Position numbers and translations under genes: made by a program | Shown: piece after piece, positions 39,401 through 48,290 of the stretch | Position numbering within the stretch: the first letter of the stretch is position 1 | Layout of the letters: every line of letters starts with the position of its first letter | Notes under the pieces: generated by a model | The model's input: the letters and a program-made list of their open reading frames with translations, nothing else | What the model was told of the DNA's origin: nothing | The model's database searches: none | Assembly: GCA_013306675.1 (NCBI GenBank) | Contig: JABLUY010000245.1 | Span: 1-55,539 of the forward strand | Reading direction: 5' to 3' | Source of the DNA: Thraustochytrium sp. TN22 | Lineage: Eukaryota; Sar; Bigyra; Thraustochytrida; Thraustochytriidae | DNA: 55,539 bases

Positions 39401-41993
39401 TGGCGGCTCCCCGAGCGTGAGCGCTGCGCCGAGGGCTGCGCAGAGCGGGCTGCCGTCGGATGTGGCACTCCGCAAGGGAATGCGCGTGTCGGTGGAGGTG
39501 CTGAGCGCGGAAAAGCTGCCGCGCGCGGATCGCGTGTCCGGCAAGGCAGACCCGTTCGTGGTGGTAACGCTGGGGCGCGAGTCGCGCAAGACCAAGGTGG
39601 TGAAGCGGTCGCTGAACCCGGTGTGGCCCAGGGAGACGCTGAGCTTTGAGGCGGCGGGCGTGGCGGCGGACGCGGAGCTCGTGGTGCGCGTCAAGGACAA
39701 GGACATGCTGTTCTCCGAGCTGCTGGGCGAGGTGCGCATCCCTGTGGCGCAAGTGGCGCGGCGCAACAAGACGGCAGCATGGTTTCCCCTGCAATCGGCG
39801 CGTACCGCGGACGCGCGCATCGAGCTGCGCGTGTCCATCGAGGGCGGCGGAATGGACAGAGACGAGGACCAGGAAAGAGTAGACCAAGGGGACGTGGAAA
39901 CTGCGGTGGCGCCGCTGGCGCAGGTGGACGACTACCGCGAGGGCATGCAGTTCGCGAAGGCGTCGCCTCAGAGCGCGGCGAGCGTGTTCTCCGACACGAG
40001 CATCACGAGCGACCAGCCGCGATGGCACGAGCGGCAGCTGCGCGAGATCCGTCAGGTGGTGGCGCGGGCGCTGCGCGAGAACGGGCAAAAGGGCAGTCTG
40101 CGCGCCGAGTTGGAGCGCCTGGACGTGCGTCACAAGGGCTTCTTGTCGTCGCGGCGCCTGCTGGCCGGCCTGGCGGCGTTTGGCGTGCACCTGACGCCGG
40201 CGCAGTTGGCGGCCGTCCTGCCGCGCGTGGATCCGGAGGGGCGCGACCGGGTCGATTACGGGCTGTTTTGCAAGATCGTGCGAGCCGATGTGGTGGCCAG
40301 CACGCACGCGGACTCGAGCGCATCCGTGCAGGGCGTCAAGGCGCGGCTGCAGCGCGTGCTGATGCGGGCGCATGCCCGCAAGACGAGGTTCGCCGACCTG
40401 TTCTGGGCGTTTGACCCTGAGCGCACGGGCCTCGTCTCGGAGCACGACTGCTGCAGCGTGCTGCGCGCCTTGGACGGCTCCTTTGAGACTACGGAGCTGG
40501 CGCTCCTGGCGCAGCGGCTCCCGCACGTCCAGCAGAATGGCTACCTTGCGTACGAGACGCTGGTGGCTTCCGTGTGCCCGGCGCTGGACGTCTCGGAGCT
40601 CTTTGCGGAGGAGGCACGCGGCCGAGGACCCAAGCGCGACGGCCTGGGCAAGCTGAAGCGCGCGGCACGTGCAGTGCCGGACTTTGCCCGCGCTTTGGAG
40701 CGCATGGACAAGATGGGCGACGGCAAGGTGTCGCGACGCGACCTGCGCGAGTACCTGTTGGCGGCCGTGTCGGGCGAGGACCTCTCGGAGGCGGACGTGG
40801 CGGCGGTCCTGCGGCACTTTGATCCGCAGAACCGCGGCGTGATTGAGTACGCAGAGGTTGTCCAGGCGTGCGCCCTGGGCCAGGACGAGCTGGCTGCTGT
40901 TGTGGAGCGCTTCCGCGCATCTCTGCGCGAGTGTGTGCGGCAGGGCTCGGTGTCTTTGGTGGCGGAGTTCGCGCGGCGCGACCTGGACGGCGCGGGCACC
41001 TTGTCGCGGCGCGACTTTCGTTGCGCGCTCGAGGCCATGGGTTTGCCGGTGCAGCTCGCTTCGGACGAGATGCGTTTTTTCATGGACCAGCTTGACCCGA
41101 AGTTGACGGGCAGCGTGCCGTACCACGAGTTGCTTCAGGGCATGGGCGAGGAGAGCAAGGAAACGGTGGCCAGCGTCGCGCCTGTACATGTTCGCGCGTC
41201 TGCGTCTCATGAGGTGGCGCAGGACGTGCACATGGACATGTGGCATCCGCATACCATTAGCGAATGGCTGGACAGGCATGCAACGGATGCGGAGCGGCGT
41301 GACTTTGACGAGATTTATGCTTCTGTGGCTCGCTTTGAGCGGGCTGCTTCGCCTCGGTCCGTGCGAGCTGCTTCGCCTCGGTCCATGCGAGCGGCCTCGC
41401 CTCGGTTCGCGAGCTCGCCCTCGCCACGCCTGCGCTCTCCATCGCCTCTGGACAGGGCTCCATCCCGGGTCGGCTGGCGCTGTGGATCCTGCAGGCACGT
41501 GAATCATGGGCTCATGGATCTCAATACGTGCTCTCGCTGCGGCGGCATTCGTGCCTCCACGGCGCACGTGGTCATTGTCGACGACGATGATGACCATGAC
41601 GACGGCATGAGCTCGAGCTCCTCCAGTAGCAGCAGTGGTGAGGAAGAACGGCGTCGGCGGCGCCGGGGGCGAAGCCCCCGGCGCAGACGACCTTCTCGTC
41701 ACGCCGTTGTGTACGAGTCCGAGTCCGAGTCCGAGAGCAGCAGCGATGATGCCAAGTTGCCGCACACCTTCGACGCAGCGTTCTGGCAGGCGGCAAATGA
41801 GCGTCGTCATGCAAAGGAGCGTGAGAAAACATCGAAAATGAGGCAGGACCGCCATCGCGACAAGAAGAAGAAGAAGAAGACGACAGCCAAGAAGAAGCAC
41901 AAGGACAAGTCGGCTGACCGCCGTAGCAGGAGTCGCAGCAAAAGCCGCAGCAAAAGCCGCGGCAAGAGTCGCAGTAAAAGCCGCAGGAGGTGA
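36480..41993 (+). CDS. Multi-C2, EF-hand protein with RanBP2-like zinc finger and RS tail
   Basis: 1,837 aa, one exon, ATG at 36480. After an acidic/Gln-rich head come C2 domains at about 111-205, 278-397, 476-580, 626-737 and 1001-1104, each with SDPY/DPF calcium-loop and NPxW motifs. An EF-hand pair lies between the fourth and fifth C2 (DRDGSGFLDREE about 789; DANGDGKVDIQE about 827). Further EF-like hands follow to about 1545 (MGDGKVSRRDL, LDGAGTLSRRD). A WRCGSC...CSRC zinc finger (about 1664-1690) resembles the RanBP2 type but with a 12-residue spacer. A 24-bp repeat (ASPRSxRA x3) precedes it. The tail is Lys-rich and ends in Arg-Ser repeats. The front suggests calcium-dependent membrane binding, whereas the tail suggests RNA or nuclear contacts. 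Confidence 0.85.
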   Translation: MLRALSPLRRRETAKAIVAAKDESELEDEDPETVSSSKHEEEEQQQEEEEGEEDHLDKVEKRDSQPQQQQQQQQRWGRRLFRAKTTERALGRSGGTNAKHAGKDEVAEPRFRATVEVLQAEDLLVADKKTKSSDPFVEVTLAGKKRKTAVVSRSLNPRWSEEFVFGSSAKRRLRGDETVLFHVLDKDFVFNDDLGGCALDLSEVEGAPGRSLTTWLPLVRWEEAQGKASPSKSSKRSSSGRLRVRVTLAENEAVPAEEVQEAKVDAATEEEPVQARQGTVRLTIQRARGLRAADRGGTSDPYCVVRFGKKRYTTKTRKATLEPEWEEAVDFDLGRNKKCGPLSLHVYDNDLVGDDALGKVAIPYNDVVAAVGERAVRDRWLALRDGQGEVQISMEVQETSQAQDEENHEEEEEEEEDKDGVEPETSRKGGLLGGLRSLSPRSLTRRFLETSPSKDDNVSTDGEKGADRAANKPPSSFQLEVLCGKGLRSADRNGLSDPYCVVRVKRERFKTRKCKRTLEPDWKDSFRFQRGEAWTWDTPVSFVVSDGDLFGTSDFLGQAELTLEQLFADDGQAVWVPLVGRGSAKDDNKKEAEDLGSIQVRASFSGAASASEREDEQAQTQTQAHGVQVRVLRCEELPATDRGGSCDPYCYISYKTQAGKTRKVRTSVARRTRNPTWEDASFELADAAENASLAIKVMDKDMLGSELVGRASVPVREALQTTAGEPQWYPLEPRGGKILLAVKGLGTTEAPTAADAGAQFDGVLAHLQRQLGHGPDTMERLRNAFELYDRDGSGFLDREELQHVLGFFKLSEGLRSGEVDVLLDALDANGDGKVDIQELMGLLQHMKESEEQRDEEVGSAAAVAPALAAALDKVVSAGVAARRGAAPGAPRSELAEDLVSELRKNFELLDEAGTGMVRGLARVNRVLVLSKSRGLELAAERDAVVSAFGVGTGEAAGIKYHEFCEAVLQAAPSGGGSPSVSAAPRAAQSGLPSDVALRKGMRVSVEVLSAEKLPRADRVSGKADPFVVVTLGRESRKTKVVKRSLNPVWPRETLSFEAAGVAADAELVVRVKDKDMLFSELLGEVRIPVAQVARRNKTAAWFPLQSARTADARIELRVSIEGGGMDRDEDQERVDQGDVETAVAPLAQVDDYREGMQFAKASPQSAASVFSDTSITSDQPRWHERQLREIRQVVARALRENGQKGSLRAELERLDVRHKGFLSSRRLLAGLAAFGVHLTPAQLAAVLPRVDPEGRDRVDYGLFCKIVRADVVASTHADSSASVQGVKARLQRVLMRAHARKTRFADLFWAFDPERTGLVSEHDCCSVLRALDGSFETTELALLAQRLPHVQQNGYLAYETLVASVCPALDVSELFAEEARGRGPKRDGLGKLKRAARAVPDFARALERMDKMGDGKVSRRDLREYLLAAVSGEDLSEADVAAVLRHFDPQNRGVIEYAEVVQACALGQDELAAVVERFRASLRECVRQGSVSLVAEFARRDLDGAGTLSRRDFRCALEAMGLPVQLASDEMRFFMDQLDPKLTGSVPYHELLQGMGEESKETVASVAPVHVRASASHEVAQDVHMDMWHPHTISEWLDRHATDAERRDFDEIYASVARFERAASPRSVRAASPRSMRAASPRFASSPSPRLRSPSPLDRAPSRVGWRCGSCRHVNHGLMDLNTCSRCGGIRASTAHVVIVDDDDDHDDGMSSSSSSSSSGEEERRRRRRGRSPRRRRPSRHAVVYESESESESSSDDAKLPHTFDAAFWQAANERRHAKEREKTSKMRQDRHRDKKKKKKTTAKKKHKDKSADRRSRSRSKSRSKSRGKSRSKSRRR

Positions 41994-42527
41994 GAGAAAG
42001 AACGCCGTATCCTGACCAGCTGTCCGAGATTATCCTTGCTCTTTTCAACCTGGCTATGTAAACATTCGCCCGAGCCTGGGCTGAACTAATTTTCCTGAGA
42101 GTCGAAGACGCTTGCGCACTACTGTAATCGCTCTCCACCGAATGACACTGGTACCCAGCGCAGCCCTGATGAAGCGGCAAGTGCCGCCATGAAGCGGCGA
42201 GTGCCGCCAGACAGCTGACATACGAGAGAGAGACGCTTTTTGCACAAATTTGCAGTGGTACTGCGCGTTGACCGCCTCGGGAAAGGCCGTTGGCGGCAAA
42301 GCAGATTCCTAACGTTGTGTCCGGCAACGGCGACGGCCAAGTCAGTGTTTCCAAGGTCGCTGTCGAATCAATTGCTTCAGCTGCTGCTGCTGCATCGATT
42401 GCTGCTGCATCGACTGCTGCTGCTGCATAAACGGCACTGTTGACTGCAGCTGCTGGCCGGACTGCGACATCCTCGTGGCTACCGCGCAAGCTCGCGCTAG
42501 TCGCTCCTGCGAGAGGCCAGCCCAACA
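41994..42527. other. Spacer between the C2/EF-hand gene and the coiled-coil relic
   Basis: 534 bp, lower GC. Contains AAGCGGCAAGTGCCGCCATG-type short direct repeats (about 42173-42205) and CTG-rich triplets (about 42375-42428). No gene is recognised. Confidence 0.4.
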
Positions 42528-43964
42528 ATGTGTACACAACTTGAAAGCAAGCAAGCTGCGGACTGGGCAGTGGAGACGTACGAGGTTGCGCAGATTCGCG
42601 ACCTGACGGAGAAACTTCGAAGCAGTCGAGAGGAGCACGCGAAAAAAGATGGAAGAGCTGCGGGCAGATCGCAGGATGGTGGAGCCCCTCCTCGAAGCCT
42701 TGGAGCACAACGAGCTCTTTGTGGACCGCAAGCTTTGGCAGGCGGACTACTTGAAGCTGAAGAATGCGTTCGCTGATCTCAAACGGGACCACGAAAAGAA
42801 TGAAGCGTACATTGAAGAGCTTCATGGGCAGGCGATGTACGGGAGCAGGAGCGAACGCGAGGAGGAGCTCGAGGACGAGCTGCACATGACGAATTTGGAT
42901 TTGCGAGCCGCCCTCCGAGATCAAAATGTGGCTCTCTTGTCTCCCATTGACGAGCTCGCGAAGGATGCGAGACAGCAAAAGGCGGGACTGGCCGCTGCCA
43001 GCAAGCTCATTCATGAGGCCAACGGGACGATGGCGAACGTTCGACAGGAGTACGCCGCTCTCTGTCACGAGCTGGACCGATGCAAGCAAGAAAAGCAACT
43101 TGCTGTGGAGCGCTGCAGCGAGTTGGATAGCGCCCTGGGCAAGGCCTTGGAAAGGGTCGAGGAGATGGAAGAAAAAGTGCTCAAATGCAAGGAGTCAGCG
43201 GCAATGCATTTCCGAGCTCGCGAGGCGGCATACGAGAAGTGGGAGAAAAAGCCTTGCTTGCAGAGAGGAAGACGTCAAGGCCCGCGTTGAGATGGTGATG
43301 AAGACGGACGAGCAGCACGCGAGGCAGGGCAAAGAACTCTTGAAGAAGAACCAGCAGGCCAAGCGAGACCTTGAGCAAATGCCGCATCAAGCCAAGGCGC
43401 AGAGGGCAGAGATGCATCAGCATGATCTTGCTCAGTTGTGAGCGCCAGCAAAATCTTGCTCAGCTGGAGCCTTAGCGCCTGCAGATGCGCGCTCAGCTCG
43501 AGGAGCAGATGCGCATTCAGCTGGAGTAGCAGATGCGCGCTCAGCTGGAGAAGCAGACGCGCGCTCAGCTGGAGAAGCAGATGCGCGCTCAGCTGGAGAA
43601 AGAGCGCCAGCAGAATCAAGCACAGCTAGAAGAAGAGCATGCGCAGATGCAAGCTCAGCTGGCGAAAGAGCGCGAGCAGGACGAACAGCTTTCAGTCGGA
43701 AATTAAGTTGCAGTGGCTGAGCGCGATGGCTTGGATGAAGAGTCTGCTGCTGCACACGAAGAGCCGAGTGCAGCAAACTGGCCCGCGCTGGTGGATGAAC
43801 GCCAGCAAATTGCATCGCCTACATCGCCTGCATCGCCTGCATCGCCTGCATCGCCTGCATCGCCTGCGTCGCAGCTCACACCGCAGCAGGTTGCAGAGCA
43901 AGAGACGCATAGCGTCGATGGTGCAGTGACTACCCAGCAAGAGCAAGGGCAAGCAAGGACTTGA
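42528..43964 (+). pseudogene. Decayed coiled-coil protein gene with internal stops
   Basis: From an ATG at 42528 a charged helical protein reads for about 40 codons, then the frame shifts at a run of six A (about 42641-42646) into a second frame that continues as MEELRADRRMVEPL to about 43250. Near 43250-43270 the frame changes again (EDVKARVEMVMKTDEQHARQG) and stops at 43439. One base further on, the helix resumes as repeated QMRAQLEK units (24-bp repeat, 43480-43600) interrupted by TAG at 43473-43475 and 43527-43529, each one substitution from a Gln or Lys codon. A last frame from about 43713 carries a 9-bp Ser-Pro-Ala repeat. The order of helix-forming pieces on one strand shows a former long coiled-coil gene. 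Basic tail-like sequence up to about 44070 may belong to it. Confidence 0.75.
43813..43866 (+). repeat. 9-bp minisatellite CATCGCCTG, six copies
   Basis: Six tandem CATCGCCT(G/A) units inside the coiled-coil relic. In one frame they encode Ser-Pro-Ala repeats. Confidence 0.9.
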
Positions 43965-44964
43965 TTCAGCGAAGGCCACCGTGAGTGGAAAGCAAACGCC
44001 TTCAAAAGAGGAAGAACGTCGCGGCACAAAGCGACGGCGCATCACAGCACTCACCGACGTGACAATACCCTAAAGAGGCGGCGTTTGTTGTGAGCGTGGT
44101 ACGCACGAAGACGGAAGTTGCAAGACCTGATCGAAACATCCATGGTGAGCAAGCGTGTCAACTTGGTCTGCGACTCTGCGCAGAGCAAGGTCAGGGAATG
44201 CAGCGGTTCAACGAGAGAGGAGCGTGTTGCGTGCTGCTGCAGCGCATCAACAAGGCCTTGGCGTGAGGTAGTCGGTGTCGTCGCGCTGGAGCAGCGTCGC
44301 TACCACGAAAAATCATGCCAGTGGTGGTGAGGGAAACATGTCGCAAAATGCCAATGCCTTGAAGGTGATGATGACGGCATTTTACACTTGGCTTGAATCA
44401 AGCTGCCCTTTTGGGATGTCGAGCGCTTGGCGCCATTTTCGCCATGCAGCCGACGTTGGCGTTGCTGGGTACGAAATGCGTCCTATCAATCTCCAAGACA
44501 CTTTGAAACTGGCGCCGCGTCGCGCCGTAGTGACCCTCGACTCGCGAGAGCCTGACCACCAATGAATCTCTGCTCGCTCGCTGCACTGGGCGCAGAAGGT
44601 CGTGACTGCTCGTTTGCGGTACGCGGGTCCTGTCCCAACGCGCTACTCCCTCCTACGAACGCGTGTTCCGAGACTAGCTCAAGTCGCCTCGCCCCGCCGC
44701 ACGTAGGAGCTTTCGAGACTAAGCTTGCAAAGCTCGCTAGCTAGCGTTCTGCCAGCCGTGATGCCTAACACCGTTTTAAATTGGAGAACATGATGATGAC
44801 CTTGGGCTAGCCTGTGAAAAAAGAGACCCAAAAAGCGCCCCACTCCGAGTGCGCGATCCGAGTCATTATCGTTGTCGTGAGTCAGTGGGAGTCGCACGGC
44901 GAGCAGGAGATCTGCGCGCAATACGGTACCACGCAAAGCAGAACTGCAAGAGCAGCGCGGCTGC
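43965..44964. other. Accessory stretch without a clear gene
   Basis: About 1 kb of lower GC. The first 100-350 bp contain short basic and helical reading pieces (e.g. KRRRITALTDVTIP) that may be the end of the decayed coiled-coil gene. The rest shows nothing recognisable on either strand. Confidence 0.4.
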
Positions 44965-45012
44965 GGTCGCGGTCGCGGTCGCGGTCGCGGTCGCGGTCGC
45001 GGTCGCGGTCGC
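44965..45012. repeat. (GGTCGC)8 hexanucleotide repeat
   Basis: Eight exact copies ending 15 bases before the start codon of the MDR oxidoreductase gene, so it lies in its 5' leader or core promoter. Length variation there could alter expression. Confidence 0.9.
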
Positions 45013-45027
45013 GTCGTATCGCATCAG

Positions 45028-46113
45028 ATGGAGGGCGCGCAGACAGGCAGCGCAGAGGCTAGGATGCGAGCTGCGATCGCGCACGGGTACGGCGAAGTGG
45101 ACGACGAGGTGGAGGTCTGCGAGTCGTGGGCGGCGCCGGGCTCGCCGCCGCGGCCCGGGTATCTGCACGTTCGCGTGCTGACGTGCGCGCTGGCGCCGGG
45201 CGACGCGCGCGTGTTGTCGGGACGCACGAGCATGGTGCAAGGGCCGCCAGAGTTCCCGTACGTGGTGGGCGGCGACGTGTGCGGCGTGGTGGTGGAGGTG
45301 GGCGAGGGCGTGGACCAGGTCGAGGTGGACGACGTTGTGGTGGCGCGCTTCCACACGCCCGGCCCGCGTGGAGGGCTGGGCGAAGTGTACGAGGTGAAGG
45401 CGTCGCTGACCGTGCGTAAGCCTGAGAATGTGAGCCCAGCCCAAGGCGCGGCCATGGCGTCGAGCGGCGTGGCCGCTCTCATCGCCGTGGACAATGCCGT
45501 CCAGCGGGGAGACCGCGTCCTGGTGCTGGGCGCCGCAGGCGGCGTGGGCGCCCTGGTCGCACAGCTGGCCCGACGGCGCGCAGGCGCCGCGTGGATTGGC
45601 GCCACGACGAGCAAGGTGGGCCTCGTGCAGAGCCTGGGCGTTGCGGACGTTGTGGTCAACTACGAGGAGCAGAACTGGTGGGAGGTGGCAGAGATCACGG
45701 ACCAGGCTCCTTTGGACGTCATCATTGACTTGGGCCAGGGCAAGGCTGCGTGGCACGCCGCTGTCAAGTACAAACTGCTCAAGAGCACGGGCAGGTTTCA
45801 CAGCCTGGTCGGCGACAGCCACATCTTGTGGGCGCAGGGCGTGGTCCAGATGCTCAGGTCCATGGGCCCACCTCTGTGGCGGTCTCTGTGGACGCCGTGG
45901 GCGCCCTCGACCCCGACGTTCAAGTGGCAACTGGACGGCCTCCCCGACAAGCCGGAGCCTCTCGCGCAAGTTCTGGAGCTCGTCAGCAAGCAAGAACTCC
46001 ACGTCAACATCAGCAAGACGGTGCAGCTCAATACGGAGGACGTACGAGAAGCTTTGCGACTTTTGCAGTCCAGAAAAGCTCATGGCAAGGTTATCGTGAA
46101 CGTTGGTGTGTGA
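45028..46113 (+). CDS. Medium-chain dehydrogenase/reductase (zinc-independent quinone reductase-like)
   Basis: 361 aa, ATG at 45028. The N-terminal GroES-like half shows YVVGGDVCGVVVEVGEGV, which is the MDR substrate domain without the Cys/His ligands of a catalytic zinc or a structural-zinc Cys cluster. The nucleotide-binding half has the Rossmann signature LGAAGGVGALVAQLA (about 168-182) preceded by QGAAMASSGVAAL; AAGGVG usually goes with NADPH. The C-terminus (HGKVIVNVGV) is the standard MDR ending. Such enzymes reduce quinones or enones, or act as mitochondrial RTN4IP1-like proteins; the substrate here is unknown. It is the only intact gene in an otherwise decaying segment. Confidence 0.88.
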   Translation: MEGAQTGSAEARMRAAIAHGYGEVDDEVEVCESWAAPGSPPRPGYLHVRVLTCALAPGDARVLSGRTSMVQGPPEFPYVVGGDVCGVVVEVGEGVDQVEVDDVVVARFHTPGPRGGLGEVYEVKASLTVRKPENVSPAQGAAMASSGVAALIAVDNAVQRGDRVLVLGAAGGVGALVAQLARRRAGAAWIGATTSKVGLVQSLGVADVVVNYEEQNWWEVAEITDQAPLDVIIDLGQGKAAWHAAVKYKLLKSTGRFHSLVGDSHILWAQGVVQMLRSMGPPLWRSLWTPWAPSTPTFKWQLDGLPDKPEPLAQVLELVSKQELHVNISKTVQLNTEDVREALRLLQSRKAHGKVIVNVGV

Positions 46114-46250
46114 ACTTTGTGACGATGCGCAGCGACGCGAAAACAGTGAAAACAGTGGAGACTGCATGCAGCGTCGCTTGAGCGACGCGAAAGTATCTTT
46201 GGCTTTCTTTGAAGTGTCCGCTCATTGTCTGTGTCTGTTCGGCCAGCGGT

Positions 46251-46310
46251 GCAGACATTGCTTGAACCTCACTTCGCAGACATTGCTTGAACCTCACTTC
46301 GCAGACATTG
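46251..46310. repeat. 25-bp tandem repeat, 2.4 copies
   Basis: GCAGACATTGCTTGAACCTC units begin at 46251, 46276 and 46301, an exact 25-bp period. It lies in the spacer downstream of the MDR gene. Confidence 0.9.
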
Positions 46311-46446
46311 CAGATTTGCTTACATGTGTACAAGTAGCCAACGCCGTGGGTGACTCGATGGGTGGGCTCGTCAAGCGCACCTGGTTGCGCGACGCGTAGA
46401 TTGCGTACATGTGTACAAGGTAGCCAGCGACGTTTGTGGTGGGCTT

Positions 46447-46924
46447 GTTGAGCGCACGAGCTGATGGCGGTGACGTCGTAGATGCGGCACTCCGTGGTGG
46501 CGCTGACCGGGATGGCCGGGTCGGTCACGGTCTCCTCGAAGCGGGCAACCACGGGTTCGAATGCCAGGCCGGGTTGGCGGAGGAGTCGTAAGTCGACGGA
46601 GGAGTCGATGCCAGCACCAACCTGAGCGGGAGTCGGCCTTGCCCGGGCCAGCGCCGGAGAGACTGTTCTCGAGCGCGAGCTCGACCTGCGCGCCGGTGAG
46701 CTCGACGACGGAGATGACGTTGCCGAAGGGATGCACGGAGGACATCGTCGGCAAGCGTGACGTCGCCGGTGGTGTAGGAGGCGCGGATGCCGCCGCCGTT
46801 GATGGGTTGGAGCGCTCGACGTTGTCGGTGGCCGCGATGAGCGTAAGTTGCCGATGGGCACGTTCCTGTTGCGCACAATGGAGCGAACACCGTTGAGGGC
46901 GGTGGGCAGGGTGCCGACGACTGT
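46447..46924 (-). pseudogene. 5'-nucleotidase C-terminal domain relic with several frameshifts
   Basis: Reading down the minus strand, consecutive pieces of the 5'-nucleotidase (UshA/CD73-like) C-terminal domain appear in changing frames. They are VVGTLPTALNGVRSIVR and VPIGNL; then NGGGIRASYTTGDVTLAD; then PFGNVISVVELTGAQVELAL and ENSLSGAG; then VGAGIDSSVDLR through TTECRIYDVTAI. The family consensus GNL, NGGGIR, GDVT, LPFGN, VELTG and ALEN is in the right order and spacing, so homology is firm, but at least three frame changes in under 500 bp and no N-terminal metallophosphatase half make it a dead copy. Intact enzymes hydrolyse nucleoside 5'-monophosphates, usually outside the cell. It adjoins the transposase-like gene, which may have brought or broken it. 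Confidence 0.8.
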
Positions 46925-47060
46925 GGCGTGGGCGACCTCCATGGGCCAGACCTCGCGGTGATGAGCGAGAGATGGACTGCAGGACATCGGCGCTTCCGGC
47001 CAGGATTGCGCGGCGCGTAGATCGCTCGAAAAGATGTGTACAAAGTGCCGCCAACGTGCG

Positions 47061-48252
47061 TCACGGGAAACGCATCCGCTTCCGGCCAGGGTCTCGCGGC
47101 GTGTCTTGGCAGCCCTCGTCGTTCCACTTTGTGTCTGTGCTGCTGCGAGCGGACCTCGCCTTCGAGGCTGCAGCTCCCTTTGCGAGAGCGTTGCTCTTCG
47201 CCGAGGAGGCCCCCAAGCGCCTGATGCCAGTGTCTGGGTCAGGCTCGCCAAAGCACGACAAAGAAGTGTCCATGGCTGCATTGAAGACGTCGTCGTCGCA
47301 GTAGTTGTCCACACGCACCTCGTGTTTGGCGGTGGAGTCGGCCGGGAATGGATGCTGATGCCACACCTCGAATGCTAGCGCTCCGTTTGTCCACACCACT
47401 ACGCGCTGGTCTCGTGAACCTGGGTTGAGCCAGTGAGTGATGGTCGCTGCCAGCTGGTCGAGACTGAACAGGGCGAAGTCTGCTGTGCTGCGCTTCGCGA
47501 TGGAAGCCAAGTTGGCGAACTGGAAGCCCGTCAACTGCTGCCCATTGTACCTGGTGCGGCTTGCTTGCTTGTGCGTCAACTCATCAAGCGGCAGCTGCAC
47601 TGCGACGCAGCGAGTCACGCTCTCCGGAGCGCCGTTGTTGGTTGCCATTGGGACGCCGCGCACAAAGCCGAGCGGGATGAACATGGCTCTCGTCTCCGTG
47701 AGGAAGACCGAGGGTGGGGGAAGACCCGACACTTGGTCGGCGGTGCACGGCACGGCGTGGCGCTTGTCGTGGGCGCCGAGAGTTGCCCTTTTGAAGAGCT
47801 CCAGCCTGCCGCAGTCGTCAAAGACATTTGCTAGGAGCGCATGTAGAAGCTCCTCCACGGAAGAGACCTTGGAGCTGTTGGCTGGCTGGCTCACCTCGCA
47901 GCCGAGCTCAAGCAGGGTTGCGGCCACTGCGCGAGCCACTTGCCACTTTGGCGACGAGTCCGAGGCTCGCGCGGCCCCGCTTGAGTGCACGAAAGGCAGG
48001 ACTTGACCGGCGTCGATGCTGGTGTCGTGGTCCTCCTTGCCATGATCGTGGCCATGTGCGACATCATCCTTGATTTCGCTGCCAGATTCGTCGTCCTCAC
48101 GGCGAATCTCAACATCCCCAACGTTGTCGCCGTCGTCGTCGTCGTCGTCGTCATTGTTGTCGTCCTCGTCCTCGTCCTCGATTTCGTAATCGTCGTCCAC
48201 GAGGCTAATCTCAAAAGAAAGTGCGCTGTCGTCGCTGTCGTCGTCATCGACG

Positions 48253-48290
<38 letters not shown>

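Noticed and set aside
46540-46575. GGTTCGAATGCC resembling a tRNA T-arm
   Set aside because: No acceptor, D or anticodon arms pair around it; it falls inside the 5'-nucleotidase relic.
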